41,641 nt of DNA from Cryobacterium tepidiphilum (GCF_003716325.1 NZ_RDSR01000027.1:1-41641), one strand, 5' to 3'; shown: positions 1 through 8,095, numbered from the stretch's first letter. Numbers and translations are program-made. The notes: generated by a model from the letters alone, not told the origin.

Positions 1-1
1 C

Positions 2-625
2 CCGGTAAGCGTCGAGGGCAACGCCATCAGCCTTCTGGGCGACACGTCGACGACACGTTCCTCGGACGCGGCGCCGGCCACGGCGGCCGACGACACGACA
101 ACCGTCGACGTTGACTCATCACTCACGCAGAGCGCGCTTCCGTTCGCTCGGTCACTTCGTATCTTCGCCGCGCCGCTGGGCACCGAATCGGTTGTCAGTG
201 TGAACGGTGAGACCGCGACGACAGTCGACGACGGCACAGTCGATGGCACAGTCGATGGCACGGCCGTCGCGGTGGGAGTGAACGGCGAGGTGACCACAGG
301 AGCAGAAGGCACCACAGTGGGCGCCGCCGGTGACATCGCAACCGGCATCGAGTCGAATGGCACTGCCGACGGCGACTCTGCCGTAGCGGCGTCTGGAGGC
401 GCGGTCCTGACCGTCGATGGCACCCCGGCGGTGCCGTCGCTCACGGTGACGAACGCGAGCTGGATCGAGCCGGCCGCCCAGGGCAGCCAGGTTGGCCTCA
501 TGCCAGCCGGCTGGCTCGCGAGCACGGGCGTGACGGTGTCGCCACTGATCGCGCTTGTTGCCCTGTTCCCGCTCCTGGGACTCGCGCTGCTGATGGCAGC
601 ACGACGCAAGGTATCGCGAATCTAG
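2..625 (+). CDS. C-terminal part of an LAXTG-anchored surface protein (5' end outside window)
   Basis: The frame is open from the first bases of the window, so this is the last 207 codons of a longer gene; the internal ATG at 200 is not a believable start. The visible part is rich in Thr, Ala, Gly, Asp and Val with repeated TVDGT-like units. The C-terminus is a wall-sorting signal: LASTG, a hydrophobic helix of about 20 residues, then a basic tail (AARRKVSRI). LAXTG is the signal recognised by class E sortases of Actinobacteria. Inference: an extracellular, peptidoglycan-linked protein of unknown binding function. No sortase gene is in the window. A second LAXTG protein lies at 8141-10402. 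Confidence 0.75.
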   Translation, partial: PVSVEGNAISLLGDTSTTRSSDAAPATAADDTTTVDVDSSLTQSALPFARSLRIFAAPLGTESVVSVNGETATTVDDGTVDGTVDGTAVAVGVNGEVTTGAEGTTVGAAGDIATGIESNGTADGDSAVAASGGAVLTVDGTPAVPSLTVTNASWIEPAAQGSQVGLMPAGWLASTGVTVSPLIALVALFPLLGLALLMAARRKVSRI

Positions 626-643
626 TCTCGCTCAGGCGACATC

Positions 644-674
644 GGGCGGGCGCTTCCCCTGGGAGTGCCCGCCC
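644..674. terminator. Bidirectional hairpin between convergent genes
   Basis: An 8-bp G/C stem (GGGCGGGC at 644-651, GCCCGCCC at 667-674) encloses a second 4-bp stem (TCCC/GGGA). It lies between the stop of the surface protein (625) and the stop of the convergent DUF222 gene (696). There is no strong T-tract. Confidence 0.55.
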
Positions 675-695
675 GCACCCATGCTGTAATGCTTC

Positions 696-2087
696 TCAGA
701 ACGGCGGCGGTGCGTCCGGGTCCACCGGCTGTGCCGGTGCCGTCGCGGACGTCGGCAGGTCCACTGCGGGATGGGTGATGTGTTTTCGCCCGGTCGGCGA
801 CGTCCACTCGAGCACTCCATGCTCGCCCTGCGTCACAGTCCATGTGGTCAGGTGTTTCATGCGATGGCAGAAGTCGCACAAGCATGCGAGATTGACGGCA
901 TCCGTTGCCCCGCCCTTGGCCCAATCCTCAGTGTGGTCGATATCGCTACGGAATGCGCTGTGATCGCACCACGGGGAGCGGCAGTCGGCATCGCGCTTCT
1001 GCAACCAGAGGCGCAGGTCTTTCGGCACCTTGTACCGCGTCTTTCCCATCGAGAGTATGACGCCCGTCTCAGTATGAGTGAGCAGTCGGATGAACGACGG
1101 CGCGTGCGCAGCGAGGTCGCGGGCCGTCTCCGGGTCGATCGGACCGTACCCGTCGAGAACGGCCGGCTCGTCGCTCTTGCCCAGCAGCGTCATGACCGGG
1201 ACCGTGACGAAGACGGTCGGACGGATGCCCCACACGCTCTTCTTCCTCTTCCCGCCTTCTGCCGCCTTCGGGTCGTCTTCCGCGGCTTCGTCTGGCTTGC
1301 CGTCGATCAGGAGCACCGTGGCGACATCCGCCCGCAGCTGCTCCAAGGTGCGGGATTCACGCGCCCCCTGCAGACTGCGGGCGATACGGTCCACCCGGTC
1401 GAAGGCAGCGGACGCCCGCGCGGCAGGGGCCAAGAGGTGCAGCCAGGCCATCCCGTCGGCATCCGCCTCGAACCCGAATCGCCGCTTGGCGGTGGCCTCC
1501 CGGGTGCGCTGCACGATCGATTCGGGGTGCATCCTCTCCCGCGCCCGCACAGCACGGCGTCGGAAGTGCGGCACGGAGAACTCGGCAGCGTCGTCCAGCA
1601 CCGCCTCCTCGTACTCGGCCCAGGCTTCCCTCGGCAGGGTCTGCGCCTGGTCGATGATCACCTGAGCGTGGCGGTAACTGATGCGGGCGGACTCCACCGC
1701 CTCCAACGTCGCGGGGAGATGGCGCACCAGCGCCTCGCTCTCGGCGATGAGGCGCTCGGCCGCGGAAAGCGAAAGGTGCAGCCGGGTGGCGATCTCCGTC
1801 GCGAACGCGCGGAGCACCCACGCCTCTCGCTCGCGCGGAGTCAGCGGGGCGTCACGCCGGACGAAGTCGTCGGACACGACGGCCCACGACCTGGCGTGCT
1901 CCACGGACCGGGCGAGGCGTGCAGCCTGCATCGCCATCACCGCATCGTCTTGCGACACGTCGTCGAGGAACAGGTCGAGACGGTCCGCATACCCTTCGGG
2001 CAGCGCCTCGACGAACGGTTCATCGGCGTTCGTCGGCCCCCACGAGTCGAACGCCGGGACCTCCGGCGGATCATCAATGATTGTCAT
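696..2087 (-). CDS. DUF222 / 13E12-repeat family HNH nuclease-like protein
   Basis: About 463 residues. An N-terminal helical DUF222 region, rich in Ala, Arg and Glu, is followed by a C-terminal HNH domain near residues 365-413: paired Cys (CRSPWC), DIDHTEDW, NLACLCDFCHRMKH. This is the arrangement of the multicopy REP13E12-type proteins of Actinobacteria, whose biological role is not established; they are annotated as HNH endonucleases. The HNH metal ligands look intact. The start is uncertain: ATG at 2087, or TTG at 2099 with a GAGGAAA about 15 nt upstream. The long plus-strand open frame opposite it is a G+C shadow. A second member begins at 41106. Confidence 0.85.
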   Translation of the reverse strand: MTIIDDPPEVPAFDSWGPTNADEPFVEALPEGYADRLDLFLDDVSQDDAVMAMQAARLARSVEHARSWAVVSDDFVRRDAPLTPREREAWVLRAFATEIATRLHLSLSAAERLIAESEALVRHLPATLEAVESARISYRHAQVIIDQAQTLPREAWAEYEEAVLDDAAEFSVPHFRRRAVRARERMHPESIVQRTREATAKRRFGFEADADGMAWLHLLAPAARASAAFDRVDRIARSLQGARESRTLEQLRADVATVLLIDGKPDEAAEDDPKAAEGGKRKKSVWGIRPTVFVTVPVMTLLGKSDEPAVLDGYGPIDPETARDLAAHAPSFIRLLTHTETGVILSMGKTRYKVPKDLRLWLQKRDADCRSPWCDHSAFRSDIDHTEDWAKGGATDAVNLACLCDFCHRMKHLTTWTVTQGEHGVLEWTSPTGRKHITHPAVDLPTSATAPAQPVDPDAPPPF

Positions 2088-2221
2088 GGCCGTAGTCAAC
2101 CAGCAACCACTGACATTTCCTCAGTCGCGTGCAGCTGGGACTTCGCAGACAGTTCACCCCGTCTGAAAGCGGCCGGGGCATCGGCGCCTACGTTGGGGAT
2201 GAACCCAACGAAAGGAACGTG

Positions 2222-2638
2222 ATGACCCAGGAAAACAACATCGCCGCCCAGCAGAAGTTCGGGGAGGCCATCAACACCCGCAATTTCGACCTCTTCGACG
2301 ACGTTGTCGCGCCCGCATCCGTCGACCACGACCCGGCGCCCGGGCAGGCTCCCGGGCCCCAGGGCTACAAGGACCTCTTCACGCAGATGACCACGGCATT
2401 CCCCGATCTGCACATCGAAGTCGAGCGGCTCGTCGCCAACGACACCGACGTCGCCATCGCCTACACGATGACGGGAACCCAACGGGGCCCCTTCCTCGGC
2501 AATGACGCGACCGGAAAGTCGGTCTCGGTGCGCGGAGTGCAGATCAGCCGCTTCGACAACGGGCTCGTGGTGGAGCGCTGGGGCAGCAGCGACCAGCTCG
2601 GCATTTTGCAGCAGCTCGGCCTCGCCCCAACGGCGTGA
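2222..2638 (+). CDS. SnoaL-like / ester cyclase family protein
   Basis: 138 residues, the usual size for a single SnoaL-like (NTF2-fold) domain. It shows the family pattern of a helix with NTRNFDLFDDVVAP, then DHDPAPGQ, GPQGYKDLF, FPDLHIEVERLVA, and a C-terminal sheet with RGVQISRFDNGLVVERWGSSDQLGILQQLG. The family includes polyketide cyclases and many stand-alone proteins of unknown substrate. AAAGGA at 2211-2216, 5 nt before ATG, decides the start; an in-frame ATG at 2129 is too long and lacks such a site. It diverges from the DUF222 gene and has its own hairpin terminator. The substrate cannot be read from the sequence. Confidence 0.8.
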   Translation: MTQENNIAAQQKFGEAINTRNFDLFDDVVAPASVDHDPAPGQAPGPQGYKDLFTQMTTAFPDLHIEVERLVANDTDVAIAYTMTGTQRGPFLGNDATGKSVSVRGVQISRFDNGLVVERWGSSDQLGILQQLGLAPTA

Positions 2639-2644
2639 TCACCC

Positions 2645-2670
2645 GGGCGGCGTCGGCCTCGACGCCGCCC
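2645..2670. terminator. Perfect 10-bp stem terminator
   Basis: GGGCGGCGTC at 2645-2654 pairs perfectly with GACGCCGCCC at 2661-2670 around a 6-nt loop. It sits between the convergent SnoaL-like gene (stop 2638) and the cupin gene (stop 2692). It probably serves both directions; the T-tract is poor. Confidence 0.6.
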
Positions 2671-2691
2671 GCTTGGGCCGAACCCCTCAGG

Positions 2692-3429
2692 CTAGAAGCC
2701 GGTGAGCACGTTCCGCACATGCTCCACTGCGGGCGGCGACGCGAAGTGCTCCCCGACGAGCGCACGCCACGCCTGGAACTGCTCGGATCCGCGGAAATCG
2801 ATCAGGTGGTTCTCGACCGTCTCCCACCCGACAATGAGTCGGTAACGCTGCGGGAACTCCTCAGACCTCTCCAACGCGAACGTGCGGGCTCCCGTGGCCT
2901 GCTGGAAGAGCGGGATCGCCTCCGCGACGGCCGCCTCGAACGCGTCTTCGTGCCCCGGCTTGATCTCCAGTTGCGCGATTTCACGCACGACCCGCACCTC
3001 GTCGCCCGCGCCCGCGTGCTCGCTGTCGATGCGGCCGTGCTCGCCCGTGGACACCATGGTGCGTGTGGAGTCGAGGGAGCCGTACGTCCAGAAGATCGCC
3101 ATCGGCTCCGCGTCGGAGGCATTCGCGAAGTGGTGTGGGATATTGGCCGGCACGAAGGTCGTGTCGAACGTGGACAGCGCCGTTTCGACCCCATTGATGT
3201 CGACGACGGCATTGCCTCGGATGACAATGACCGACTCGGCGACATTGTGGGTGTGATGGCCGATCGCAGCCCCCGGTTCGAACTGGGTGATGCCGTTGAG
3301 GTAGCTCGTTGCGCCCCGCGCCGCAGTGACCAGCGGCGTGGTCTTCGCCCCCGCCCCACGATCCTTCGACGGCAGTTCCGACGGCCGGAAGACCTGCGGA
3401 GCGTAGCTGGAGCGGGAGGCGTTCGTCAT
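2692..3429 (-). CDS. Cupin - antibiotic-biosynthesis-monooxygenase (ABM) fusion protein
   Basis: 245 residues with two domains. Residues 30-120 form a cupin with likely metal ligands in GHHTHNVAE (H59, H61, E65) and a second His pair at 99-100 (IPHHFAN). Residues 148-240 match the ABM dimeric alpha/beta-barrel fold (QLEIKPGHEDAFEAAV, ERSEEFPQRYRLIVGWE, VEHVRNVLTGF). ABM proteins oxidise quinols or aromatic compounds, or act as stress proteins; cupins are often dioxygenases or sensors. The ATG overlaps the stop of the upstream transporter gene (ATGA), so translation is probably coupled. With the SDR gene this looks like a three-gene operon for export or oxidation of a small organic compound (inference). 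Confidence 0.8.
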   Translation of the reverse strand: MTNASRSSYAPQVFRPSELPSKDRGAGAKTTPLVTAARGATSYLNGITQFEPGAAIGHHTHNVAESVIVIRGNAVVDINGVETALSTFDTTFVPANIPHHFANASDAEPMAIFWTYGSLDSTRTMVSTGEHGRIDSEHAGAGDEVRVVREIAQLEIKPGHEDAFEAAVAEAIPLFQQATGARTFALERSEEFPQRYRLIVGWETVENHLIDFRGSEQFQAWRALVGEHFASPPAVEHVRNVLTGF

Positions 3430-4454
3430 GACACCATTCTGCCCGGCGCCCCGTGACGCAGCCGACCCACGCCCGCGGCCACCATGGCGACCGCCGCCGC
3501 CAGCCAGGCGACGCCCGCGACCCCCGCGTCGATCTCGCCGATCGTCACCAGCAACGGCAGGTGGGCGGCGAGGCCGAAATGCGTGCTCGCCACCGAGTAC
3601 ATGCCGAGCGGGAAGACGATGCTCCAGAGCCCGGCCTCGTACCGCATGCGCACCTTGTGCACGACGTGCCGCCAGAGTCCGAAGATCACGAGAAGCGGCA
3701 CCCACCACACCCCGAACGCCCAGAGCAGGTAGGTGAGGCCCGAGACAACGGATGCCGTGGCTCGCACGACGGGGATGTCCGCCGGCAGCACGACGATGGT
3801 GGAGCCCGCCAGTACCGTGATCGCGGTGGCGCCCATGTAGATCCAGTACGACGGGTTGAAGTTGTCGGGCCGGCTCGGCACGGTCAGGAGCCGGAGGGTG
3901 ACCAGCGTCGCGAGCATGAGGTACAGCAGCACGCCGATGCCCCACAGCGCCACCGCGGGAGCCGCGAGCTCCTCGTTGCCGGGATCGGCGGCGAAGACTG
4001 CGGTGACCGTGGCGAGGGACTGCGTGCCGACCACCCAGAGGAACCAGCTGCCGTCGATGTCGGACGCCACCGGGTCGGTGCGGGGGCGGAGCATGAGGTT
4101 GGCGGGCACGCCGTAGCTGCAGAGCAGCCAGAGCGGAACGCTGAGCACCGCCAGGGCGATGGTGATGCCGGGGGCGTCGGGCGAGTACACGCGGAGTCCC
4201 ACGACGTTCAGGGCCGCGACGATGGTGAAGAACCCGAAAGCGCGCCCGGGATTGCGGGCCTCCTCCATGACATCCGCTCGCCTGAGCACAACCCTGGCCA
4301 CGGTCAGCGCACCGAGGACGACCAACGCGATGACCGAGATGACCAGCAGCACGGTCGAGGGGACGGTCCATCCGACGACGGCGAGCGCGGTCGAGACGAT
4401 CCCGCTGGCCATGACGAACGCGAAGGACCCGGCGGGGAGGCGGCGGATCACCAT
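3426..4454 (-). CDS. TDT-family (TehA/SLAC1-like) membrane transporter
   Basis: 342 residues, almost wholly hydrophobic, with about ten predicted membrane helices. The start, RRLPAGSFAFVMASGIVSTAL, is the typical first-helix signature of the tellurite-resistance/dicarboxylate transporter (TDT) family, and FVMASGI resembles the conserved motif at the pore. Members carry C4-dicarboxylates, tellurite-related anions, sulphite or chloride; the substrate here is unknown. AGGAGG lies about 11 nt before the ATG. The gene follows the SDR gene by 28 bp and overlaps the cupin-ABM gene by 4 bp, supporting one transcript. Confidence 0.8.
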   Translation of the reverse strand: MVIRRLPAGSFAFVMASGIVSTALAVVGWTVPSTVLLVISVIALVVLGALTVARVVLRRADVMEEARNPGRAFGFFTIVAALNVVGLRVYSPDAPGITIALAVLSVPLWLLCSYGVPANLMLRPRTDPVASDIDGSWFLWVVGTQSLATVTAVFAADPGNEELAAPAVALWGIGVLLYLMLATLVTLRLLTVPSRPDNFNPSYWIYMGATAITVLAGSTIVVLPADIPVVRATASVVSGLTYLLWAFGVWWVPLLVIFGLWRHVVHKVRMRYEAGLWSIVFPLGMYSVASTHFGLAAHLPLLVTIGEIDAGVAGVAWLAAAVAMVAAGVGRLRHGAPGRMVS

Positions 4455-4482
4455 GCCCTGCCGCCCCTCCTGTCTGCGCCGG

Positions 4483-5250
4483 TTAGAGGCCGACGCTTCC
4501 CTGCATGATGCCGCCGTCGACGAAGACCGTGGTCGACGTGACGTAGCCGCCCTTGCCGGAGGCGAGGAACACTACTACGTTAGCGATCTCCTCGGGCTGG
4601 GCCACGTAACCCACCGGGATGGACTCGTTCAGCGCCTTCTTCTTCTCGGGGTCGCCGAGGGTGGAATCGTTGATGGGGGTCGCGACGGCTCCCGGCCCGA
4701 CGTTCAGAACCCTGATGCCCTTGGGGCCGAGCTCCACGCCAGCGGTGCGCGCCAGCATCCGCATGCCGCCCTTGGACACGCAGTACGGCGTGTTGCCGGG
4801 CATCGGCCAGTCCTCGTGCACCGAGGAGATGTTCAGCACCACTCCCCCATCGCCCTGCTTGATGAATTGCTTGGCGGCGAGCTGGGTGCCGAAGAACGCG
4901 CTCTTCATGTTGATGTCCATGACCTTGTCGTAGTCGTCCTCGGTGGTGTCGAGCACCGAGGTGCGGGTCTCGATGCCGGCGTTGTTCACGAGCACGTCGA
5001 GGCGGCCGAATTCGTCGACGGCCTTGTCGATCATGACCTGGAGGTCGGCGACCTTGCTGACGTCTGCCTTGACGCTCACCGCGTGACCGCCGTCGGAGGT
5101 GATCTTGTCGACGATGTGCTGCGCCTCGTCGGGGTGGACCACGTAGTCGATGACGACGTTCGCGCCCTCCTTCGCGGCGGCGTACACGATGGCCTCGCCG
5201 ATGCCGCTGTTGCCTCCGGTGACGATCACGGTTTTTCCGTCAAGCAGCAT
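4483..5250 (-). CDS. Short-chain dehydrogenase/reductase, glucose 1-dehydrogenase-like
   Basis: 255 residues, classical SDR length. Cofactor motif TGGNSGIG at 11-18, NNAG at 89-92, catalytic Ser142, Tyr156 and Lys160 (YCVSK), and the C-terminal VDGG turn. Family knowledge: NAD(P)H-dependent oxidation or reduction of sugars, polyols, steroids or ketones; the closest flavour is glucose 1-dehydrogenase, but substrate is not proven. GAGGAGGA at 5255-5262 ends 4 nt before ATG 5250 and decides the start, removing a 17-residue extension that begins upstream. It is first in the SDR-TDT-cupin operon. Confidence 0.85.
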   Translation of the reverse strand: MLLDGKTVIVTGGNSGIGEAIVYAAAKEGANVVIDYVVHPDEAQHIVDKITSDGGHAVSVKADVSKVADLQVMIDKAVDEFGRLDVLVNNAGIETRTSVLDTTEDDYDKVMDINMKSAFFGTQLAAKQFIKQGDGGVVLNISSVHEDWPMPGNTPYCVSKGGMRMLARTAGVELGPKGIRVLNVGPGAVATPINDSTLGDPEKKKALNESIPVGYVAQPEEIANVVVFLASGKGGYVTSTTVFVDGGIMQGSVGL

Positions 5251-5376
5251 TGCATCCTCCTCGTTTCTGGCGGCCCGCAGGGCCCGTACCCGGCCCAACA
5301 TACTCGGCTATTCGGGCGGCTTACAGTGCGCGGCGGAGGCTTCGGAGGGACCCCACAGCGGATGCTTCGGGTGCGT

Positions 5377-6306
5377 TCAGCCGGCCGCCTGGTCCAGCGC
5401 TTCCATGACGCGCTTCGCCGAGCCGCCGAGCCCCCACTGCTCCGTGAGCCGCTCCATGGCGGCGCGTTGTTCGGCCGCGAGCGGGCGGATGCGCGCGTCG
5501 AACGGCAGGAAACCGAGGTCGGGAACGACCTCGACGACCTTCGGCGCGACCGCGAGGTAGGCATCCGCTGCCTTGATCTTGAGCCGGAGCGACGCCGACA
5601 TCGGGATGCTGCTGTCGCCCGCCGCCGCGACAATGCCGGCGAGGTCGCCGTATTCGCGCAGCAGGTTGGCCGCCGTCTTCTCGCCGACGCCCGCCACACC
5701 GGGCAGGCCATCGGATGCGTCGCCGCGCATCACCGCGAAATCAGCGTATTGGCCGGGGTCGATGCCGTACTTCGACCGCACGACCTCGTCGGTGACGAGT
5801 TCCAGCTTGCTCATGCCGCGCGCGGTGTAGATGACGCGTGCGCCGCGGGCGTCGTCGACGAGCTGGAACAGGTCGCGGTCGCCGGTGACGATGTCCACGG
5901 GCACGTCGGCCTGGCGGGCCAGGGAGCCGACCACGTCATCCGCTTCGTGGTCGGGGGCGCCGAGGATGCAGATGCCCAGGGCGTGGAGGGTCTCCCGGAT
6001 CACGGGGATCTGGGCGTCGAGGAGGTCCGGCGTCTCCTCGACGTCGGTGCCCGCGGTCGTGGCGGCCACCCGGTGTGCTTTGTAGCTCGGGATGAGGTCG
6101 ACCCGCCACTGCGGCCGCCAGTCGTCGTCCCAGCAGGCGACGAGATGCGTGGGGCGAAACTCCGTGACGAGCCTGGCGATGATGTCGAGGAAGCCCCGCA
6201 CGGCGTTGACGGGTGTGCCGTTCGGCGCGCGGACCGTGTCGGGGACACCGTAGAACGCGCGGAAGTACAGCGATGCGGCGTCGAGGAGCATGAGGCGCTC
6301 GGTCAT
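5377..6306 (-). CDS. Stand-alone 5'-3' exonuclease (PolA N-domain / flap-nuclease-like)
   Basis: 309 residues matching the 5'-3' exonuclease domain found at the N-terminus of DNA polymerase I, without a polymerase part. Acidic metal sites are visible: LLDAAS near the start, CWDDDW, APDHEADDVVG and VTGDRDLFQLV. A helix-hairpin-helix, GDASDGLPGVAGVGEKTAANLL, follows. Such proteins process flaps and RNA primers; actinobacteria often carry one besides PolA. The ATG at 6306 is preceded by CATGAT and a 6-nt spacer, the leaderless-type arrangement common in this window. The upstream frame that runs through the hexamer repeat (to 6507) is spurious. Confidence 0.85.
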   Translation of the reverse strand: MTERLMLLDAASLYFRAFYGVPDTVRAPNGTPVNAVRGFLDIIARLVTEFRPTHLVACWDDDWRPQWRVDLIPSYKAHRVAATTAGTDVEETPDLLDAQIPVIRETLHALGICILGAPDHEADDVVGSLARQADVPVDIVTGDRDLFQLVDDARGARVIYTARGMSKLELVTDEVVRSKYGIDPGQYADFAVMRGDASDGLPGVAGVGEKTAANLLREYGDLAGIVAAAGDSSIPMSASLRLKIKAADAYLAVAPKVVEVVPDLGFLPFDARIRPLAAEQRAAMERLTEQWGLGGSAKRVMEALDQAAG

Positions 6307-6444
6307 GTCCCGATCATGCCATGCCCAGAGGCCGTGCCAACGTCCCGATGTCGCGACCACAGGAAGGATGCCCGCAAAAGATCGAGTCCGTCCTGCTTTC
6401 GGTGACATCGACCCGATGCGTCCTGCATTCGCGACAGGGGCGCT

Positions 6445-6504
6445 CACCTGCACCTGCACCTGCACCTGCACCTGCACCTGCACCTGCACCTGCACCTGCA
6501 CCTG
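6445..6504. repeat. Ten perfect copies of the hexamer CACCTG
   Basis: CACCTG is repeated ten times without error over 60 bp, followed by CAT. The array lies in the intergenic space between the divergent exonuclease and the flavoprotein monooxygenase genes, 24 bp upstream of the rifamycin-associated element. All six frames stay open through it and give dipeptide runs (QV, PA, AG), so it creates false ORFs. Perfect identity suggests recent slippage expansion; a role as a variable promoter spacer is possible but unproven. Confidence 0.95.
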
Positions 6505-6528
6505 CATTTTCAGGATAACGGGGCGAGG

Positions 6529-6547
6529 GTGCCTTGCCGCAAGCCCC
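6529..6547 (+). promoter_or_regulatory. Rifamycin-associated element (RAE)
   Basis: The 19 bases match 18 of 19 positions of the published RAE (as remembered, GGGGCTTGCGGCAAGGCCC) read on the minus strand. The core is an inverted repeat, CTTG-CCG-CAAG, at 6533-6543. RAEs lie upstream of rifamycin-inactivating genes in Actinobacteria and are linked to rifampicin induction. The -35-like TTGCCG (6534-6539) of the gene at 6594 lies inside it. Confidence 0.8.
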
Positions 6548-6564
6548 CTCGCAGGGCCTACGCT
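6534..6564 (+). promoter_or_regulatory. Promoter of the rifampicin monooxygenase-like gene
   Basis: TTGCCG (6534-6539) and TACGCT (6559-6564) are separated by 19 bp. The -10 box lies 29 bp before the ATG, so unlike many neighbours this gene has a leader with a Shine-Dalgarno site (AAGGGG). Confidence 0.45.
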
Positions 6565-6593
6565 GTCCCGTCGGGTGAACGAAGGGGACGGCT

Positions 6594-8051
6594 ATGGCTG
6601 ATGTGATCGTTGTGGGCGGCGGCCCGACCGGGATGATGCTGGCGGGCGAACTGGCGTTGGCGGGCGTCGACGTGGTGGTGGTGGAGCGGCGGGCGACCTC
6701 CGAGCTGGTCGGCTCCCGCGCGGGCGGCTTCCACTCGCGCACGATCGAGATCCTCGACCAGCGCGGGATCGCCGACCGGTTTCTCGAAGAAGGGCAGATC
6801 GCGCAGACAGCGAGGTTCGGCACGGCCGTGCTGGACATCAGCGACTTTCCGACCCGGCATCCGTATGGGCTGGCCCTGTGGCAGAACCGCATCGAGCCGA
6901 TCGTCGCGGGCTGGATCGAACAGCTCGGGGTGCGGGTCGAGCACGGTCGCGAGGTGACCGGCCTCGTCCAGGACGATGGCGGCGTCGAGGTCCTGTTCCG
7001 TGACGGCGAGAGCATGCGCGCAGTCTACGTCGTCGGAGCGGATGGCGGTCGAAGCTTGGTGCGGAAGGCAGCCGGCATCGAGTTCCCGGGGTGGGATGCG
7101 ACGCGCAGCAACCTCATCGCGGAGGTCGAGGTGGCCGCGGAGCCGCCAGCGGGCTTCGTCCAGAACGAGACAGGCATCCATGCACTCCATCTGATGGAGG
7201 ACGGCCACACCTATCGGGTCGTCACGACGGAACCGCAGATCGGGCCGGCCACCGAACCCACCCTCGCCGATCTCAGCGCGGCGCTCATCGCCGTCTACGG
7301 CACCGACTTCGGGGTGCGCAACCCCACGTCGATCTCGCGGTTCAGCGACGCCACCCGGCAGGCCGCGACGTACCGGAGCGAGCGCGTCCTCCTCGCGGGC
7401 GACGCCGCGCACATCCACTACCCCGCCGGTGGCCAGGGAATCGGGCTGGGCATCCAGGACGCCGTGAACCTCGGGTGGAAGCTCGCCCAGGTGGTCACCG
7501 GCGTCGCACCGGAGGCGCTGCTGGACAGCTACCACGCGGAACGGCACCCGGCCGCGGCCCGCGCGCTCCAGCTCTCCATGGCGCAGACGGTCCTGCAGCG
7601 CGCGGATCCCCGCACGACGGCGCTGACCGGAATCATCGACGACGTCATGACCACTGACGCAGCGAAAAGGCAGGTCGCCGCGCTCATTCACGGCCTGGAC
7701 ATCGCCTACGACCTGGGCGACGGGCATCCGCTTCTTGGTCGACGGATGCCGGACCTGGACCTTGACACCCCAGCCGGGCCGACGCGGGTCTACGCGCTCC
7801 TGCACGAGGCCAGGCCGCTGCTGCTCCGCTTCGCCGGTTCGGGGCCCATCGACATCTCGCGCTGGGCCGACCGGGTGCGCGCCGTCGACGTGCGGTACGC
7901 CGGCGCGTGGGAGCTGCCGGTCCTCGGGGACATCGACACTCCGACGGCTGTGCTCATCCGGCCCGACGGCCACGTGGCGTGGGTCGATCCGGGCAGCAGC
8001 GAGGCACTCAGCGACGCTCTCACGCGCTGGTTCGGGCAGCCGCGGGCATAG
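6594..8051 (+). CDS. rox: Rifampicin monooxygenase-like FAD-dependent aromatic hydroxylase
   Basis: 485 residues, a class A flavoprotein monooxygenase. FAD motifs are in the expected order: GGGPTG (8-13), the DG motif VGADGGRS (148-155) and the GD motif LLAGDAAHIHYPAGGQG (266-282), followed by LGIQDAVNLGWKLA. Length, SRFSDATRQAATYRSERVLLAGD and the C-terminal thioredoxin-like region ending PDGHVAWV...RWFG resemble Rox enzymes, which hydroxylate and linearise rifamycins using NADPH and O2. The RAE in its promoter strongly supports this over a generic phenol hydroxylase. AAGGGGA lies about 5-7 nt before ATG. It is a single-gene unit ended by two hairpins. Substrate specificity remains inferred. 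Confidence 0.82.
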   Translation: MADVIVVGGGPTGMMLAGELALAGVDVVVVERRATSELVGSRAGGFHSRTIEILDQRGIADRFLEEGQIAQTARFGTAVLDISDFPTRHPYGLALWQNRIEPIVAGWIEQLGVRVEHGREVTGLVQDDGGVEVLFRDGESMRAVYVVGADGGRSLVRKAAGIEFPGWDATRSNLIAEVEVAAEPPAGFVQNETGIHALHLMEDGHTYRVVTTEPQIGPATEPTLADLSAALIAVYGTDFGVRNPTSISRFSDATRQAATYRSERVLLAGDAAHIHYPAGGQGIGLGIQDAVNLGWKLAQVVTGVAPEALLDSYHAERHPAAARALQLSMAQTVLQRADPRTTALTGIIDDVMTTDAAKRQVAALIHGLDIAYDLGDGHPLLGRRMPDLDLDTPAGPTRVYALLHEARPLLLRFAGSGPIDISRWADRVRAVDVRYAGAWELPVLGDIDTPTAVLIRPDGHVAWVDPGSSEALSDALTRWFGQPRA

Positions 8052-8057
8052 TCAACC

Positions 8058-8082
8058 AGCGGATGCGCGTGAGGCATCCGCT
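8058..8082. terminator. Hairpin made from an inverted pair of the GCGGATGC octamer
   Basis: AGCGGATGC (8058-8066) pairs perfectly with GCATCCGCT (8074-8082) around a 7-nt loop, just after the rox stop at 8051. The stem is built from the octamer that recurs dispersed through this window. Confidence 0.5.
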
Positions 8083-8095
8083 TCACCAAACGGAA

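Noticed and set aside
771..2222. A 483-codon plus-strand open frame opposite the DUF222 gene
   Set aside because: Arg/Leu/Val-rich shadow of a high-GC gene on the other strand; no domain, no start signal, while the minus strand carries a full HNH motif.
4159..6405. A 748-codon plus-strand frame over the SDR and exonuclease genes
   Set aside because: It is antisense to two well-supported genes and has the His/Asp/Val composition typical of antisense frames.
6445..6504. CRISPR array
   Set aside because: Six-base units with no spacers and no cas genes; simple tandem repeat.
6307..6507. Dipeptide-repeat proteins (QV, PA, AG) encoded by the hexamer array
   Set aside because: All six frames are open through any such hexamer repeat; only the frame of the exonuclease joins a real domain, and that has a better start downstream.
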